Assembly: GCF_031458395.1 (NCBI RefSeq) | Contig: NZ_JAVDYJ010000001.1 | Span: 1,426,001-1,490,000 of the forward strand | Source: Enteractinococcus fodinae | Lineage (GTDB): Bacteria > Actinomycetota > Actinomycetes > Actinomycetales > Micrococcaceae | Reading direction: 5' to 3' | Length of the DNA: 64,000 nucleotides | Part shown: piece by piece, positions 34,523 through 43,977 of the stretch | Layout of the letters: each line of letters opens with the position of its first letter | Numbering within the stretch: the stretch's first letter is position 1 | Notes under the pieces: model-generated | The model's input: the letters and a program-made list of their open reading frames with translations, nothing else | Databases searched by the model: none | What the model was told of the DNA's origin: nothing | Translations under genes and position numbers: made by a program

Positions 34523-36670
34523 TTAGGCGTTGTAGAGACTATGGACTTTTTCAACCAGCGCGTCGGCGGTAATACCGAACATTTCAAACAACGTCTGGTA
34601 GTCGGCGGAGGCACCGTAATGCTCCAGCGAGACAGCATGGCCGTGGCCACTGGTGTACTTCTGCCACCCTTGCTCCACGCCGGCTTCAATGGATACCCGG
34701 AGCGCTTCGGTCGGCAGCACTTCATTGCGGTATGACTCATCTTGAGCATCGAACCATTCCAGACATGGCGCTGACACCACACGGGTGGCGATGCCTTGCT
34801 CCTGCAGCGTCTCGCGCGCCTCGACGGCGAGCTGCACCTCCGATCCGGTCCCGATCAGCACGACCTCTGGAGTGGTCTCCGCGCCGTTGAGAGTCGCCTC
34901 TGCCAGAATGTAGGCTCCCCGAGCGACGTCATCGGCCGCACGGAAGGCCTCTTGGCTGCGATCAAAGATCGGTAGTCCCTGGCGAGACAGCACCAGCCCA
35001 GCGGGGCGTTCGCGCTGGGACAGAATGGTCTTCCACGCGACGGAGACTTCGTTGGCGTCGGCTGGGCGCACGACATCGAGGCCCGGCATGGCGCGCAGCG
35101 CGGCAAGGTGTTCGATGGGCTGGTGCGTTGGTCCGTCTTCGCCCAATCCGATGGAGTCGTGGGTCCAAACATAAATCGATGGAACACCCATCAGTGCTGC
35201 CAAACGTACTGCCGGGCGCATGTAGTCCGAGAAGATCAGGAATGTACCTGCGTAGCCGCGTGTGAGTCCACCAAGATTGATGCCGTTGACGATGGCGCCG
35301 GAGGCGTGCTCGCGGATACCAAAGTGTAGGGTTCGGCCATAGGGGTGACCAGACCAGCTGCTGGTCTGACGATCCATGGGCAAAAATGATGGCTCACCTG
35401 ACATGGTGGTGTTATTTGAGCCCGCTAGATCCGCTGACCCGCCCCATAATTCTGGCATCACGTCGGCCAGCGCGTTCAGGACTTTTCCTGAGGCTGCCCG
35501 GGTTGCCATGGATCCTTCAGAGGCCTCAAAGGTCGGGAAGGCTTGATCAAAGTTTTCCGGAAGCTCTCCTGCAACGAGCCGATCATAGAGTTCGGCCCGT
35601 TCTGGATTACTATCCCGCCAGCTTTGGTACGCCTTCTCCCAAGTGTCACGGTAGTCGGCTGCTCTATTGCGGACGGTCCGAGCGTGCCCGAGTAGTTCTT
35701 CATCCATGACGAAATGTTCATCGGGATCGAAGCCCAACACTTCTTTGAGCCCGGCGAGTTCTTCGGTACCTAGCTTCGCGCCGTGAATACCCCCGGTGTT
35801 TTGCTTCTTCGGTGAAGGCCAACCGATAATGGTGCGAAGCGAAATCAGCGACGGCTTATCGGTTTCTTGTTTGGCATTCACGATGGCCTCGTAGAGTGCC
35901 CGGGTGTCTTCGATGTAGTCACCAGTTTGCAGCCAATCGACCCGCTGAACGTGCCAACCGTAGGACTCGTACCGCTGTTCGACATTTTCGGTAAACGAAA
36001 TGTCCGTGTCATCTTCAATAGATATCTTGTTATCGTCCCAAATGACGATGAGATTTCCCAGCTCTTGAGTGCCAGCCAGCGAAGAAGCTTCGGAAGTAAC
36101 GCCTTCCTGCAGATCCCCATCGGAGGCGATGACAAAGACATGATGATCAAATGGTGACGTTCCGGCAGGTGCTTCAGGATCCAGCAGCCCACGGACGCGA
36201 CGCTGATCGTAGGCAAACCCGACTGCCGAGGCCAAGCCTTGGCCCAGCGGTCCCGTGGTGATCTCGACGTGTTCGGTGTCACCGTATTCCGGATGCCCAG
36301 GTGTCTTGGAGCCCCAAGTGCGCAAAGCTGCCAAATCTGCCATTTCGATTCCCGCACCCGCAGCAAACAATTGCAGATAGAGGGTCAAGGACGTATGGCC
36401 GGGGGAGAGGATGAACCGGTCTCGACCCTCCCAGTGTTGATCTAGTGGATCAAAATGCATCACGTTTTGAAACAGCTGCCAAGCGACCGGCGAAAGGGAA
36501 AAAGCGGTTCCCGGGTGTCCGGAGCCAACTTTTTCTACCGCGTCTGCGGCAAGTACCCTCAACGTGTCGACCACACGTTGATCCTTATCAGAGTAGACAT
36601 ACTCTCGAGCGGGAAGATGTCGGTTGAGTGCAGTCGTCGTGTCTGATGGATTTGTAGCGGAGGAGACCAC
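34523..36670 (-). CDS. tkt: Transketolase
   Basis: Transketolase, 715 residues, a ThDP enzyme of the pentose phosphate pathway. GSGHPGTAFSLSP binds near the cofactor, GPLGQGLASAVG and the ThDP motif SDGDLQEGVTSEASSLAG...NLIVIWDDN are present, as are the donor/acceptor residues in GHPYGRTLHFGIREHA and HDSIGLGEDGPTHQPIEHL. The GTG at 36670 is chosen for the AGGAAGG 6 nt upstream; the ATG at 36724 would add 18 atypical residues. It forms an operon with tal and is divergent from ctaB. Confidence 0.96.
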   Translation of the reverse strand: MVSSATNPSDTTTALNRHLPAREYVYSDKDQRVVDTLRVLAADAVEKVGSGHPGTAFSLSPVAWQLFQNVMHFDPLDQHWEGRDRFILSPGHTSLTLYLQLFAAGAGIEMADLAALRTWGSKTPGHPEYGDTEHVEITTGPLGQGLASAVGFAYDQRRVRGLLDPEAPAGTSPFDHHVFVIASDGDLQEGVTSEASSLAGTQELGNLIVIWDDNKISIEDDTDISFTENVEQRYESYGWHVQRVDWLQTGDYIEDTRALYEAIVNAKQETDKPSLISLRTIIGWPSPKKQNTGGIHGAKLGTEELAGLKEVLGFDPDEHFVMDEELLGHARTVRNRAADYRDTWEKAYQSWRDSNPERAELYDRLVAGELPENFDQAFPTFEASEGSMATRAASGKVLNALADVMPELWGGSADLAGSNNTTMSGEPSFLPMDRQTSSWSGHPYGRTLHFGIREHASGAIVNGINLGGLTRGYAGTFLIFSDYMRPAVRLAALMGVPSIYVWTHDSIGLGEDGPTHQPIEHLAALRAMPGLDVVRPADANEVSVAWKTILSQRERPAGLVLSRQGLPIFDRSQEAFRAADDVARGAYILAEATLNGAETTPEVVLIGTGSEVQLAVEARETLQEQGIATRVVSAPCLEWFDAQDESYRNEVLPTEALRVSIEAGVEQGWQKYTSGHGHAVSLEHYGASADYQTLFEMFGITADALVEKVHSLYNA

Positions 36671-36871
36671 GAAATGCCTTCCTGAAAGGTTTTGGTAAGT
36701 GCGGTATAGAAGTTGCAGATGCAATACTCATTCTAAGCTTACCGGGCAAATACGAGGTGGCATCAAGATTTGCGCGCGAGGCGTTGCACAGCAGTTACAC
36801 TAGATAGAGGCACCGCCACGTTCAGGTCGCCAAAGGTTTACTGACTTGTTACTTAGAGCCAGAGAGTATTG

Positions 36872-37864
36872 ATGTCAACTTCGTTAGAGTCCGCCGCCAT
36901 CCAAGACGTTTCGTCTTCCACCGCATCGGAGCCGACTCGACAAAAGATCGGGTTCCGCCGCAAGGCGAAAGCCTATCTGTCCCTCACCAAACCGCGAGTG
37001 ATCGAACTGCTTTTGGTGACGACCTTACCGACGATGATCTTCGCTCAGCGCGGGTGGCCCGACCTGTGGACGGTCCTGGCCACGATGGTGGGTGGGGCAT
37101 TAGCAGCTGGCGCTTCCGGTTCGTTCAATTGCTATATCGATCGTGATATTGATCAACACATGCAGCGCACCAAGAATCGCCCGCTGGTGACTGGCGAGGT
37201 CACTCCACGAGAGGCGCTAGTCTTTTCCTGGGTTCTGACTTTTGCAGCCATTGGCATCCTGGCGCTAGGCACGAACTGGTTGGCCACAGCCTTCGGTATC
37301 GCAGCAATTTTCTTCTATGTCGTGATTTACTCACTGATCCTGAAGCGCCGGACCGAACAGAACATTATCTGGGGCGGCTTGGCCGGGGCATTTCCGGTCC
37401 TCATCGCCTGGGCGGCCGTTCGTGGCACCGTAGAATGGCCCGCTGTCGTGCTGTTTATCGTGATTTTCCTCTGGACACCACCGCACTACTGGCCCTTGAG
37501 CTTGAAATATAAAGAGGACTACCAGGAAGTTGATGTTCCGATGCTCGGCGCGATCGCAACCTCGCGCAGAGTCTCGTCGCAGGTTGTGCTCTACACCTGG
37601 GCCACCGTGATCATTTCCCTGCTGCTGGTGCCAATGGGCTGGGCAGGCATCGTGTATACCGCTACCGCAGCAGTATCTGGCGGTTGGTTTATCTATGAGG
37701 CCCACAAGCTCTACCGCGACTCGCAACGCCCCGGCTTCAACGATAAAAAGGCCATGCGAGTCTTCCACCTTTCCATCACCTATCTCACGCTGATTTTCGT
37801 CGCACTAGCCGTCGACCCATTCGTGGGCGCTCCGCTCATGGGCGACATGGTCACCGCACCGTAA
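36872..37864 (+). CDS. ctaB: Heme O synthase (protoheme IX farnesyltransferase)
   Basis: CtaB, about 330 residues, attaches farnesyl to heme b to make heme O, precursor of heme A for cytochrome aa3 oxidase. It is a UbiA-family membrane prenyltransferase with ~nine helices. The first Asp-rich motif is [20 protein letters not shown] (metal-diphosphate binding), and the second conserved region is [10 protein letters not shown]. The ATG at 36872 has AGAGAG upstream; a TTG one codon earlier is possible. Divergent from tkt, as in mycobacteria (tkt / ctaB). Confidence 0.96.
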   Translation: MSTSLESAAIQDVSSSTASEPTRQKIGFRRKAKAYLSLTKPRVIELLLVTTLPTMIFAQRGWPDLWTVLATMVGGALAAGASGSFNCYIDRDIDQHMQRTKNRPLVTGEVTPREALVFSWVLTFAAIGILALGTNWLATAFGIAAIFFYVVIYSLILKRRTEQNIIWGGLAGAFPVLIAWAAVRGTVEWPAVVLFIVIFLWTPPHYWPLSLKYKEDYQEVDVPMLGAIATSRRVSSQVVLYTWATVIISLLLVPMGWAGIVYTATAAVSGGWFIYEAHKLYRDSQRPGFNDKKAMRVFHLSITYLTLIFVALAVDPFVGAPLMGDMVTAP

Positions 37865-37866
37865 CT

Positions 37867-38403
37867 ATGAAACTAACGACACCCCGCAATATTGTTCTGA
37901 CCGCCGTGTTTGCGACCACTATCGCTCTCACTGGATGCACTGCCGACCCTGAGGTCGCCGATGTTCTGCCAGATCAAGGCTCAGCGCCAACGCATGTGGC
38001 CGAAACAACCTTCCCTGACACTGAGGTGGCGAACATGTCCCAGTGGGTGGTCGAGGAAATCAACGGCGTTCGCGCTATTGATAAACGTGACTGGTATCCT
38101 CGAGTCTCCCCGGAACTGACTGAAGATATCCCCGTCGACTCCCTCGTCGGGACGCTCAATTCTCAGTTGCGCCCTCATCTGCCGTATGTGGCATCAGAGT
38201 ATGAGGAACCGGAATCGAATTACGGCATTACGCGTTTGACGCCAGATCTGACAGCGGTACCGGTGGATCTACATCTGCAGTTAGACGACACGGGTATGAT
38301 TAGTGCCCTGTGGTACGAAGAGATCGAATCGGATGCGGACTCTGACGAACAGCCGGCTACCTCGGAAGACGAAGAAGAGAGTACTCCGGGTGTGGGCCAG
38401 TAG
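37867..38403 (+). CDS. Putative lipoprotein of unknown function
   Basis: A 178-residue secreted protein with a lipoprotein signal (hydrophobic stretch, lipobox LTGC, Cys at ~24). The mature part (~45-150) is a small alpha/beta domain with WVVEEINGVRAIDKRDWY and VPVDLHLQLDDTGMISALWYEE, loosely resembling DUF3887/NTF2-like folds; the C-terminus is very acidic. I do not recognise the family. It starts 2 nt after the ctaB stop without its own SD, so it is probably translated by coupling. A role near cytochrome oxidase biogenesis is possible by context only. Confidence 0.75.
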   Translation: MKLTTPRNIVLTAVFATTIALTGCTADPEVADVLPDQGSAPTHVAETTFPDTEVANMSQWVVEEINGVRAIDKRDWYPRVSPELTEDIPVDSLVGTLNSQLRPHLPYVASEYEEPESNYGITRLTPDLTAVPVDLHLQLDDTGMISALWYEEIESDADSDEQPATSEDEEESTPGVGQ

Positions 38404-38420
38404 CACAGACCTCATCACAT

Positions 38421-38460
38421 AACAGGGCACCCAGTCATCCCACTGGGTGCCCTGTTGTTA
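38421..38460 (+). terminator. Terminator after the ctaB-lipoprotein unit
   Basis: Perfect 15-bp stem (38421-38435 with 38442-38456), 6-nt loop, followed by GTTGTT. Confidence 0.88.
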
Positions 38461-38666
38461 CCTCACGTGGTCTTGTCCTGGGCGTCAAGACCACGCACTG
38501 AAACCGCAGCGAAGCGAGCTCGACCAGGTATCACCCCGCGCGCCAGCCTTCCATTCCGATACCGGGTAACGGCCAGACCCTATCGCGCCACGGCTGAGGT
38601 CATCGAAAAAGGGTAGCCAGCTAGTCGAGCTGGACCCATCGTGGGGCCCTAGCACCGATTAAACGC

Positions 38667-38703
38667 CTGTGCCGGCCACAATCAATGCAGCCGGCACAGT
38701 TTT
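38667..38703. terminator. Terminator-like hairpin at the ctaA 3' end
   Basis: Ten-bp stem CTGTGCCGGC/GCCGGCACAG (38667-38676 with 38690-38699) with TTTT on the plus side and a GTTT run on the minus side. It probably acts on the minus-strand ctaA transcript or both. Confidence 0.6.
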
Positions 38704-38719
38704 GATTGAACCTAGATGG

Positions 38720-39736
38720 TTACGCGTTCGCCAAGGTAGGCGAGGGTTCATTGAGAGGTTGTTCGGCTTCCGTGGGATGGGTTTCATAGCGGGACGTGAA
38801 GACGTCAAGCAACACCGTCATGGTCCAGATAACCAAGCCGGTGCCCAGCATATGGAAGCCGACTACCAGAATGGGCAGCCCGTTGAAGTGTTGATAGAAC
38901 CCGACGAGAGCTTGGAAGACCAGCACGGCGGTGAAGCTCCAGACGGCTCGTCGTTGACGCTGCGACGTGTTCATCCGGTACATCACGACCAACAGCACGA
39001 TTGCCAACGCTGTCATGAGGTATACCGGAGCGGCGTGAAGACGTGTGACGAGTAGCGGATCAAAATCGTGCCGCGGTGCGGCCGGGTCACCACCGTGAGG
39101 CCCGGTGCCGGTCACCACGGTCCCCACAATCAGGACAACCCAACCGGTCAGGTAGGTCAGCACAGCCAAAGCCTTGGTCAGCGGTGTGGAAGCCCCGTCC
39201 TGTAAACGAACCGGATGCATACCTGTTTTCCGTGCACGACGCTCGGCCCCAATCCGGTGTGCCATGAACACCGCTATGGAGACCATCGCCGCCGAGAGTA
39301 AGAAGTGCAGCATGACAACCCAGGGGTTCAGGTCGGTCCACACGGTAATTCCGCCAATAACAGCCTGACCCGGGATGCCCAGAAACAAAATGACGGACAT
39401 GACGAATAAGTTGCGGTGCGTCTTGCGCAGCCGTAGGAGGGCCAGGATCGTTAGCACGGCAATTGCGGCTAAGACAAAAGTGAGCAGCCGGTTACCGAAT
39501 TCGATCACGCCGTGCATCCCCATCTCCGGGGTATTAACAAAGGAATCTTCGGTGCATCGCGGCCACTCGGGACAGCCCAGACCCGAGGCGGTCAAACGGA
39601 CAGCACCACCGGTTACAATAATGCCGGCCTGTGACACGACGGATGCTACACCTAACACCATCGTCCACAGGGTGAATGTGCGTGGCAGAAGGGCGTCGTA
39701 CCAGCGACGGCTTGTCAGGTCGCCTGAAGTTGTCAT
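38720..39736 (-). CDS. ctaA: Heme A synthase
   Basis: CtaA (338 residues) converts heme O to heme A by oxidising a methyl group; it is a membrane protein with eight helices in two four-helix halves. Conserved elements: GGAVRLTASGLGCPEWPRC with the cysteine pair in the first extracellular loop, His in EFGNR context, MLHFLLSA, RLHAAPVY and GFHMLGTG. It works with CtaB and SURF1 encoded nearby. AGAGGA lies 8 nt before the ATG. It lies 60 nt downstream of the ABC transporter genes on the same strand. Confidence 0.95.
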   Translation of the reverse strand: MTTSGDLTSRRWYDALLPRTFTLWTMVLGVASVVSQAGIIVTGGAVRLTASGLGCPEWPRCTEDSFVNTPEMGMHGVIEFGNRLLTFVLAAIAVLTILALLRLRKTHRNLFVMSVILFLGIPGQAVIGGITVWTDLNPWVVMLHFLLSAAMVSIAVFMAHRIGAERRARKTGMHPVRLQDGASTPLTKALAVLTYLTGWVVLIVGTVVTGTGPHGGDPAAPRHDFDPLLVTRLHAAPVYLMTALAIVLLVVMYRMNTSQRQRRAVWSFTAVLVFQALVGFYQHFNGLPILVVGFHMLGTGLVIWTMTVLLDVFTSRYETHPTEAEQPLNEPSPTLANA

Positions 39737-39796
39737 GAGTAAAGTCCTCTTAGTTATGTTTTCAGTACGTGCGGTACCGGGACGGTGGCCGGTGTA

Positions 39797-40567
39797 TTAA
39801 CGCCACTTAAACCAGCGTATAGTGCCCAAGCTAAATACCACTGCCCAGAGAGCCAAGATGACACATGAACCGACATCAAATGTGCCATCAACCAGCGCGG
39901 CACGAAGCCCGTTGCCCAGCGCAGCTGAGGGAAGATAGTCGATGATCACGCTGCCAGTGAATTCAGCTACTGGAAAGACCACTCCACCCAAAGCTCCCAG
40001 GATGACCCATGAGATGTTGGTGATCGCCAAGGTCGCTTCCGGTCGTACAGTCCCCGCGATCAGTAGACCAAGCGCGGTGAAGGCGATGACACCGAGCAAC
40101 ACGAAGACCAACGCCAAGCCGACACCGGCAACATTCGGCGACCAGCCCAACAAGAGGGCCACACATCCGATCACGAGCAGCTGAGTTGTTTGCACCATCA
40201 AAACGGCGACGACTTTGCCCAGAAGCAATCCAATGGGGCCCAGGGGAGTGGTGGCGAGGTATTGCAGCACCCCATAGCGGCGATCAAAACCGGTGGCGAT
40301 CCCTTGGCCTGTTAGCCCCGAAGAGAGGACCGATAGTGCCAAGATGCCAGGGGTAGCGATATCGATCGTTGATGGCCCGTCGGCGGTATCAAACAGTCCC
40401 GTAAAGTACAGTCCCGCTAGGGCCAGCAGCGGAAGAATGATGGAGACCAAGAGCTGTTCCCCGTTGGTCACGGTCACTCGGGTTTCGTAGCGACCTTGCG
40501 CCAACACTTTCGACCACAGCGAGGCTGAGTGTGGCCTATCCACCGGAGTTAGATCAAGCGTGGTCAT
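39797..40567 (-). CDS. ABC-2 type transporter permease
   Basis: A 256-residue membrane protein with six predicted helices, typical of ABC-2 exporters of the DrrB/YadH kind (long first cytoplasmic stretch, then SIILPLLALAGLYF and paired helices). It overlaps the ATPase gene by 14 nt, so the two make one exporter. The same pair sits between ctaA and sufR in mycobacteria (Rv1456c-Rv1458c region), suggesting an ancient association with heme A or oxidase biogenesis; the substrate is unknown. Confidence 0.88.
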   Translation of the reverse strand: MTTLDLTPVDRPHSASLWSKVLAQGRYETRVTVTNGEQLLVSIILPLLALAGLYFTGLFDTADGPSTIDIATPGILALSVLSSGLTGQGIATGFDRRYGVLQYLATTPLGPIGLLLGKVVAVLMVQTTQLLVIGCVALLLGWSPNVAGVGLALVFVLLGVIAFTALGLLIAGTVRPEATLAITNISWVILGALGGVVFPVAEFTGSVIIDYLPSAALGNGLRAALVDGTFDVGSCVILALWAVVFSLGTIRWFKWR

Positions 40568-41483
40568 GTGTGGTCAGCTCCCAAAAAACATCCTCTAGAG
40601 ATTTGCCGCTCAACCCTAGATCAACAGGCATTAGATCGTGACGCACCCACCAGGCAGTCAGTGCATGTAAGTCAGTGGGGTTTTCTATCCCAGCGACGTG
40701 CCAGACCACATCCCCGCTTGCGGCTCCTTCAGTGCTCAGTGACAGGTGCGCTGGAAAATCCTGTTGCTGTTGTGGTGTCAGTGCGGTGTCCAACCGGAAT
40801 GCCAGTGGCGGACGCAATCCAGTTGCAGTTAATTCATCGACGGTGCCGGCTGCTTCGACACGACCATCGCGAATGAGTACCACGTGGTCCGCTAAGCGTT
40901 GGGCGTCTTCGAGCAAGTGAGTGGTCAAGATGATGCACACCCCAAGAGCTTTGAGTTCTTCGATCAGTTCGAACACGATGCGACGTGACACCGGATCTAG
41001 GCCTGCGGATGGCTCATCAAGGAACACCACCCGAGGACGACCCACCAGCGCGGCAGCCATGCCTAAGCGCTGCCGCTGCCCACCGGAAAGCCGACGAATT
41101 TGACGATCCTTGAAGGGGTGGATCTCGAGTCGTTCCATGAGCCCATCGATATCCGCCGGATGCAGGTACAACCGCTGCAGATGTTGGAGTAATCGCTCAC
41201 CCGTGACCGCCATGGGTAAGCCACCTTCTTGCAGCATGACACCAACCTGGCTTCGTAAGCCTGCATCAGCGCGGTACGGATCAACTCCTAACAGTCGCAC
41301 GCTTCCGGAACTGACCGGATCGATGCCCTGAGCGATGGACAATGTCGTGGTTTTACCGGCTCCATTGGGACCTAGCAGCGCTGTGACCTCACCGGCTTTG
41401 GCTTCAAAGCTGATGCCTTTGAGAATAGGAAAACGCCCCTTGCGGGTAGGGACGTTTCGATGGACATTTGATAATGACAGCAT
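40554..41483 (-). CDS. ABC transporter ATP-binding protein (DrrA/CcmA type)
   Basis: A 309-residue ABC ATPase: Walker A GPNGAGKTT (~38-46), Q-loop MLQEGG, signature LSGGQRQR, Walker B VVFLDEP and switch His in TTHLLED. The C-terminal ~90 residues form the extra domain seen in DrrA-type exporter ATPases. It is the partner of the overlapping permease. A 191-bp gap separates it from divergent sufR. Confidence 0.92.
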   Translation of the reverse strand: MLSLSNVHRNVPTRKGRFPILKGISFEAKAGEVTALLGPNGAGKTTTLSIAQGIDPVSSGSVRLLGVDPYRADAGLRSQVGVMLQEGGLPMAVTGERLLQHLQRLYLHPADIDGLMERLEIHPFKDRQIRRLSGGQRQRLGMAAALVGRPRVVFLDEPSAGLDPVSRRIVFELIEELKALGVCIILTTHLLEDAQRLADHVVLIRDGRVEAAGTVDELTATGLRPPLAFRLDTALTPQQQQDFPAHLSLSTEGAASGDVVWHVAGIENPTDLHALTAWWVRHDLMPVDLGLSGKSLEDVFWELTTHDHA

Positions 41484-41657
41484 GAACTACGACTCACAAC
41501 GTTGATCCAACACCTGGGTAAATACGGCCTACAGTCTAGTCAAATAATCTGGCAGCTCTGCCGATAATGCCCATGAAGCTCCCTTGGCCTTGAGCAGAAT
41601 CATTGTGCTCGTGAGTAGCAACACAACGCCATATGTAGCCAAACCGCGGAAGTGGTC

Positions 41658-41663
41658 TATAAT
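41658..41663 (+). promoter_or_regulatory. -10 element (TATAAT) of the sufR promoter
   Basis: A perfect TATAAT 11 nt before the sufR ATG predicts a leader of only a few nt. A clear -35 is not seen, as expected for a regulator-controlled (probably SufR-autoregulated) promoter. Confidence 0.6.
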
Positions 41664-41674
41664 TAGGACATACC

Positions 41675-42433
41675 ATGATTACTAAATTCGCTGAATCCCC
41701 TTCGGGAAATCCTTCTTCTGGCGCGGGCACAACCAAAACGACGCGGCAGAAGGTCATGCATGCCGTACTGGCTCACGGACCGGTGAGTGCTGCAACGATC
41801 GGTAAAAAACTTGGCCTCACAGCTGCGGCGGTACGGCGTCACCTCGACGCTCTCGAGGAAGAAGGCCTCGTTGAGGTCAAAGTAGTCTCCGGTTCGCAGC
41901 GTGGTGCTGGGCGACCATCCCGACGTTATGTCGTGACACATCAAGGGCAAGTACAACTTGGGGATGACTATCTCGATGTCGCGACTGACGCAATGTCAGC
42001 TCTCGTTGAGCTAGGCGGCCAGGAAGCACTGCGCGGATTCGCCCGACAGTACTTTCATAAAATTGAACAACGCTTCCATGAAGAACTCGTTGAGGGAGCC
42101 ACGCTCAACGATCGAATTCACACGTTGACGAGCGTCTTGGAAGAACTCGGGTTTGCAGCCACCACCCGACGCGCTGGTCGAACAGCGAAGGTCACCACCT
42201 TACGGGCGGCCCAAATTTGCCAGGGTCATTGCCCTATCCAAGAGCTGGCCGGAAGATTCCCACAATTTTGTGAGGAAGAAACTGACGTGTTTGCGCGTTT
42301 ACTAGAAGTAGACGTCCGAAGACTCGCGACAATGCCCACAGGTGGCCATGTATGCAACACCCACGTACCATTGGGTCGGGCTGCACACGCGTCACTGCGG
42401 GCGGCAAGCAGTACAAAGACTTCAGCGAATTAA
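41675..42433 (+). CDS. sufR: Fe-S cluster-sensing transcriptional regulator SufR
   Basis: A 252-residue winged-helix regulator. The HTH (~25-75) includes GPVSAATIGKKLGLTAAAVRRHLDAL. The C-terminal half holds the cluster-binding cysteines: ICQGHCPIQELAGRFPQFC and a later Cys in GGHVCNTHVP. Holo-SufR represses the suf operon; cluster loss releases it. It sits directly upstream of sufB in the same direction, as in mycobacteria. AGGA is 7 nt before the ATG. Confidence 0.93.
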   Translation: MITKFAESPSGNPSSGAGTTKTTRQKVMHAVLAHGPVSAATIGKKLGLTAAAVRRHLDALEEEGLVEVKVVSGSQRGAGRPSRRYVVTHQGQVQLGDDYLDVATDAMSALVELGGQEALRGFARQYFHKIEQRFHEELVEGATLNDRIHTLTSVLEELGFAATTRRAGRTAKVTTLRAAQICQGHCPIQELAGRFPQFCEEETDVFARLLEVDVRRLATMPTGGHVCNTHVPLGRAAHASLRAASSTKTSAN

Positions 42434-42514
42434 ATCAAAACCCTAGTCACCGACTGTCCCGACTGGACTGCAATCGATGACCACCATCCACGACCCGTTC
42501 TAAAGAGGTTGATA

Positions 42515-43975
42515 ATGACGGATCAAATCAGTCAAGAAACCGCCGATCCAGGCGTGATTCAGGATGTTCTGGATGCCAACCCAGAGCTCGAAGCCATTGG
42601 TCCCTACGAATTCGGCTGGCACGACCCGGACGAAGCCGGCGAAAAAGCGATCCGCGGCCTCAACGAAGACGTGGTTCGGAACATCTCCGAACTCAAAGAT
42701 GAGCCTGAATGGATGCTGAAGACCCGCCTGAAGGGCCTGCGCTATTTCGATCGTAAACCCATGCCAACGTGGGGTGCAGACCTCTCCGGGATTGACTTTG
42801 ATCGAATCAAATACTTCGTGCGTTCCACCGAACGCCAGGCTACCCGCTGGGAAGATCTGCCCGAAGACATCCTCGAAACCTATGAGCGTCTAGGCATCCC
42901 AGAAGCCGAACGTGAGCGTCTGGTTGCTGGTGTAGCAGCCCAATACGAATCTGAAGTGGTCTACCACCAGATCAACGACGAACTAGAACGCCAGGGCGTG
43001 GTGTTCTTAGACACCGATACCGGCCTTAAAGAACACGAAGATATGTTCAAAGAGTACTTCGGTTCGGTCATCCCAGTTGGCGATAATAAATTCTCTGCCC
43101 TCAACACTGCGGTATGGTCCGGTGGCTCCTACGTTTACGTGCCAAAGGGTGTACACGTCGAGATCCCACTGCAGGCCTATTTCCGGATTAACACCGAAAA
43201 CATGGGTCAGTTCGAGCGCACCTTGATCATCGCCGATGAAGGCTCATACGTTCACTACGTCGAAGGCTGTACCGCACCGATCTACAAGACCGACTCGCTG
43301 CACTCCGCCGTCGTTGAAATCATCGTGAAGAAGAACGCCCGCGTTCGCTACACGACCATTCAAAACTGGTCGAACAACGTCTACAACCTGGTCACCAAGC
43401 GTGCGGTTGTGGAAGAGGGCGGCACCATGGAATGGGTCGATGGCAACATCGGTTCCAAAGTCACCATGAAGTACCCGGCCGTCTACCTGACCGGTGAACA
43501 CTCCCACGGTGAAACCCTGACCATGGCATTTGCCGGCGCAGGCCAGCACCAAGACACCGGTTCCAAGATGGTGCACTTGGCACCAAACACCAAGTCGAAT
43601 ATCATCTCCAAGTCGGTAGCCCGTGGCGGGGGACGTTCTGCGTACCGCGGTCTGGTGCAAATTGCCGAGGGCGCGAAGAAATCGGCAAATAACACCGAGT
43701 GTGACGCACTGCTGGTCGACACCATCTCGCGGACCGATACCTACCCGTACATCGACATTCGCGAAGATGACGTCACCTTGGGTCACGAAGCGACCGTGTC
43801 CAAGGTTTCTGAAATGCAGCTGTTCTACCTGATGAGCCGTGGGCTGTCAGAAGAAGAAGCCATGGCCATGATCGTCCGCGGCTTCGTTGAACCGATTTCG
43901 CGTCACCTGCCAATGGAATACGCACTGGAACTGAACAAACTTATTGAACTGCAAATGGAAGGATCGGTGGGCTAA
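42515..43975 (+). CDS. sufB: Fe-S cluster assembly scaffold SufB
   Basis: SufB, 486 residues, the scaffold on which SufBCD assembles Fe-S clusters. The beta-helix core runs from ~150 to 420 ([22 protein letters not shown] with a conserved Cys, [13 protein letters not shown]), and the C-terminal SufC-binding region has [20 protein letters not shown]. The ATG at 42515 has AAAGAGG 6 nt upstream; TTG at 42509 is less likely. No intein, unlike the mycobacterial gene. sufD follows after 2 nt. Confidence 0.97.
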   Translation: MTDQISQETADPGVIQDVLDANPELEAIGPYEFGWHDPDEAGEKAIRGLNEDVVRNISELKDEPEWMLKTRLKGLRYFDRKPMPTWGADLSGIDFDRIKYFVRSTERQATRWEDLPEDILETYERLGIPEAERERLVAGVAAQYESEVVYHQINDELERQGVVFLDTDTGLKEHEDMFKEYFGSVIPVGDNKFSALNTAVWSGGSYVYVPKGVHVEIPLQAYFRINTENMGQFERTLIIADEGSYVHYVEGCTAPIYKTDSLHSAVVEIIVKKNARVRYTTIQNWSNNVYNLVTKRAVVEEGGTMEWVDGNIGSKVTMKYPAVYLTGEHSHGETLTMAFAGAGQHQDTGSKMVHLAPNTKSNIISKSVARGGGRSAYRGLVQIAEGAKKSANNTECDALLVDTISRTDTYPYIDIREDDVTLGHEATVSKVSEMQLFYLMSRGLSEEEAMAMIVRGFVEPISRHLPMEYALELNKLIELQMEGSVG

Positions 43976-43977
43976 GC

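Larger units (their letters stand above)
38404..38719. other. Intergenic region with three hairpins between the lipoprotein gene and ctaA
   Basis: About 316 nt between convergent genes. It holds the terminator at 38421, a 10-bp hairpin CGTGGTCTTG/CAAGACCACG (38466-38475/38486-38495), a short CCAGCT/AGCTGG repeat near 38620, and a further terminator-like hairpin at 38667. No ORF or RNA gene recognised. Confidence 0.6.
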
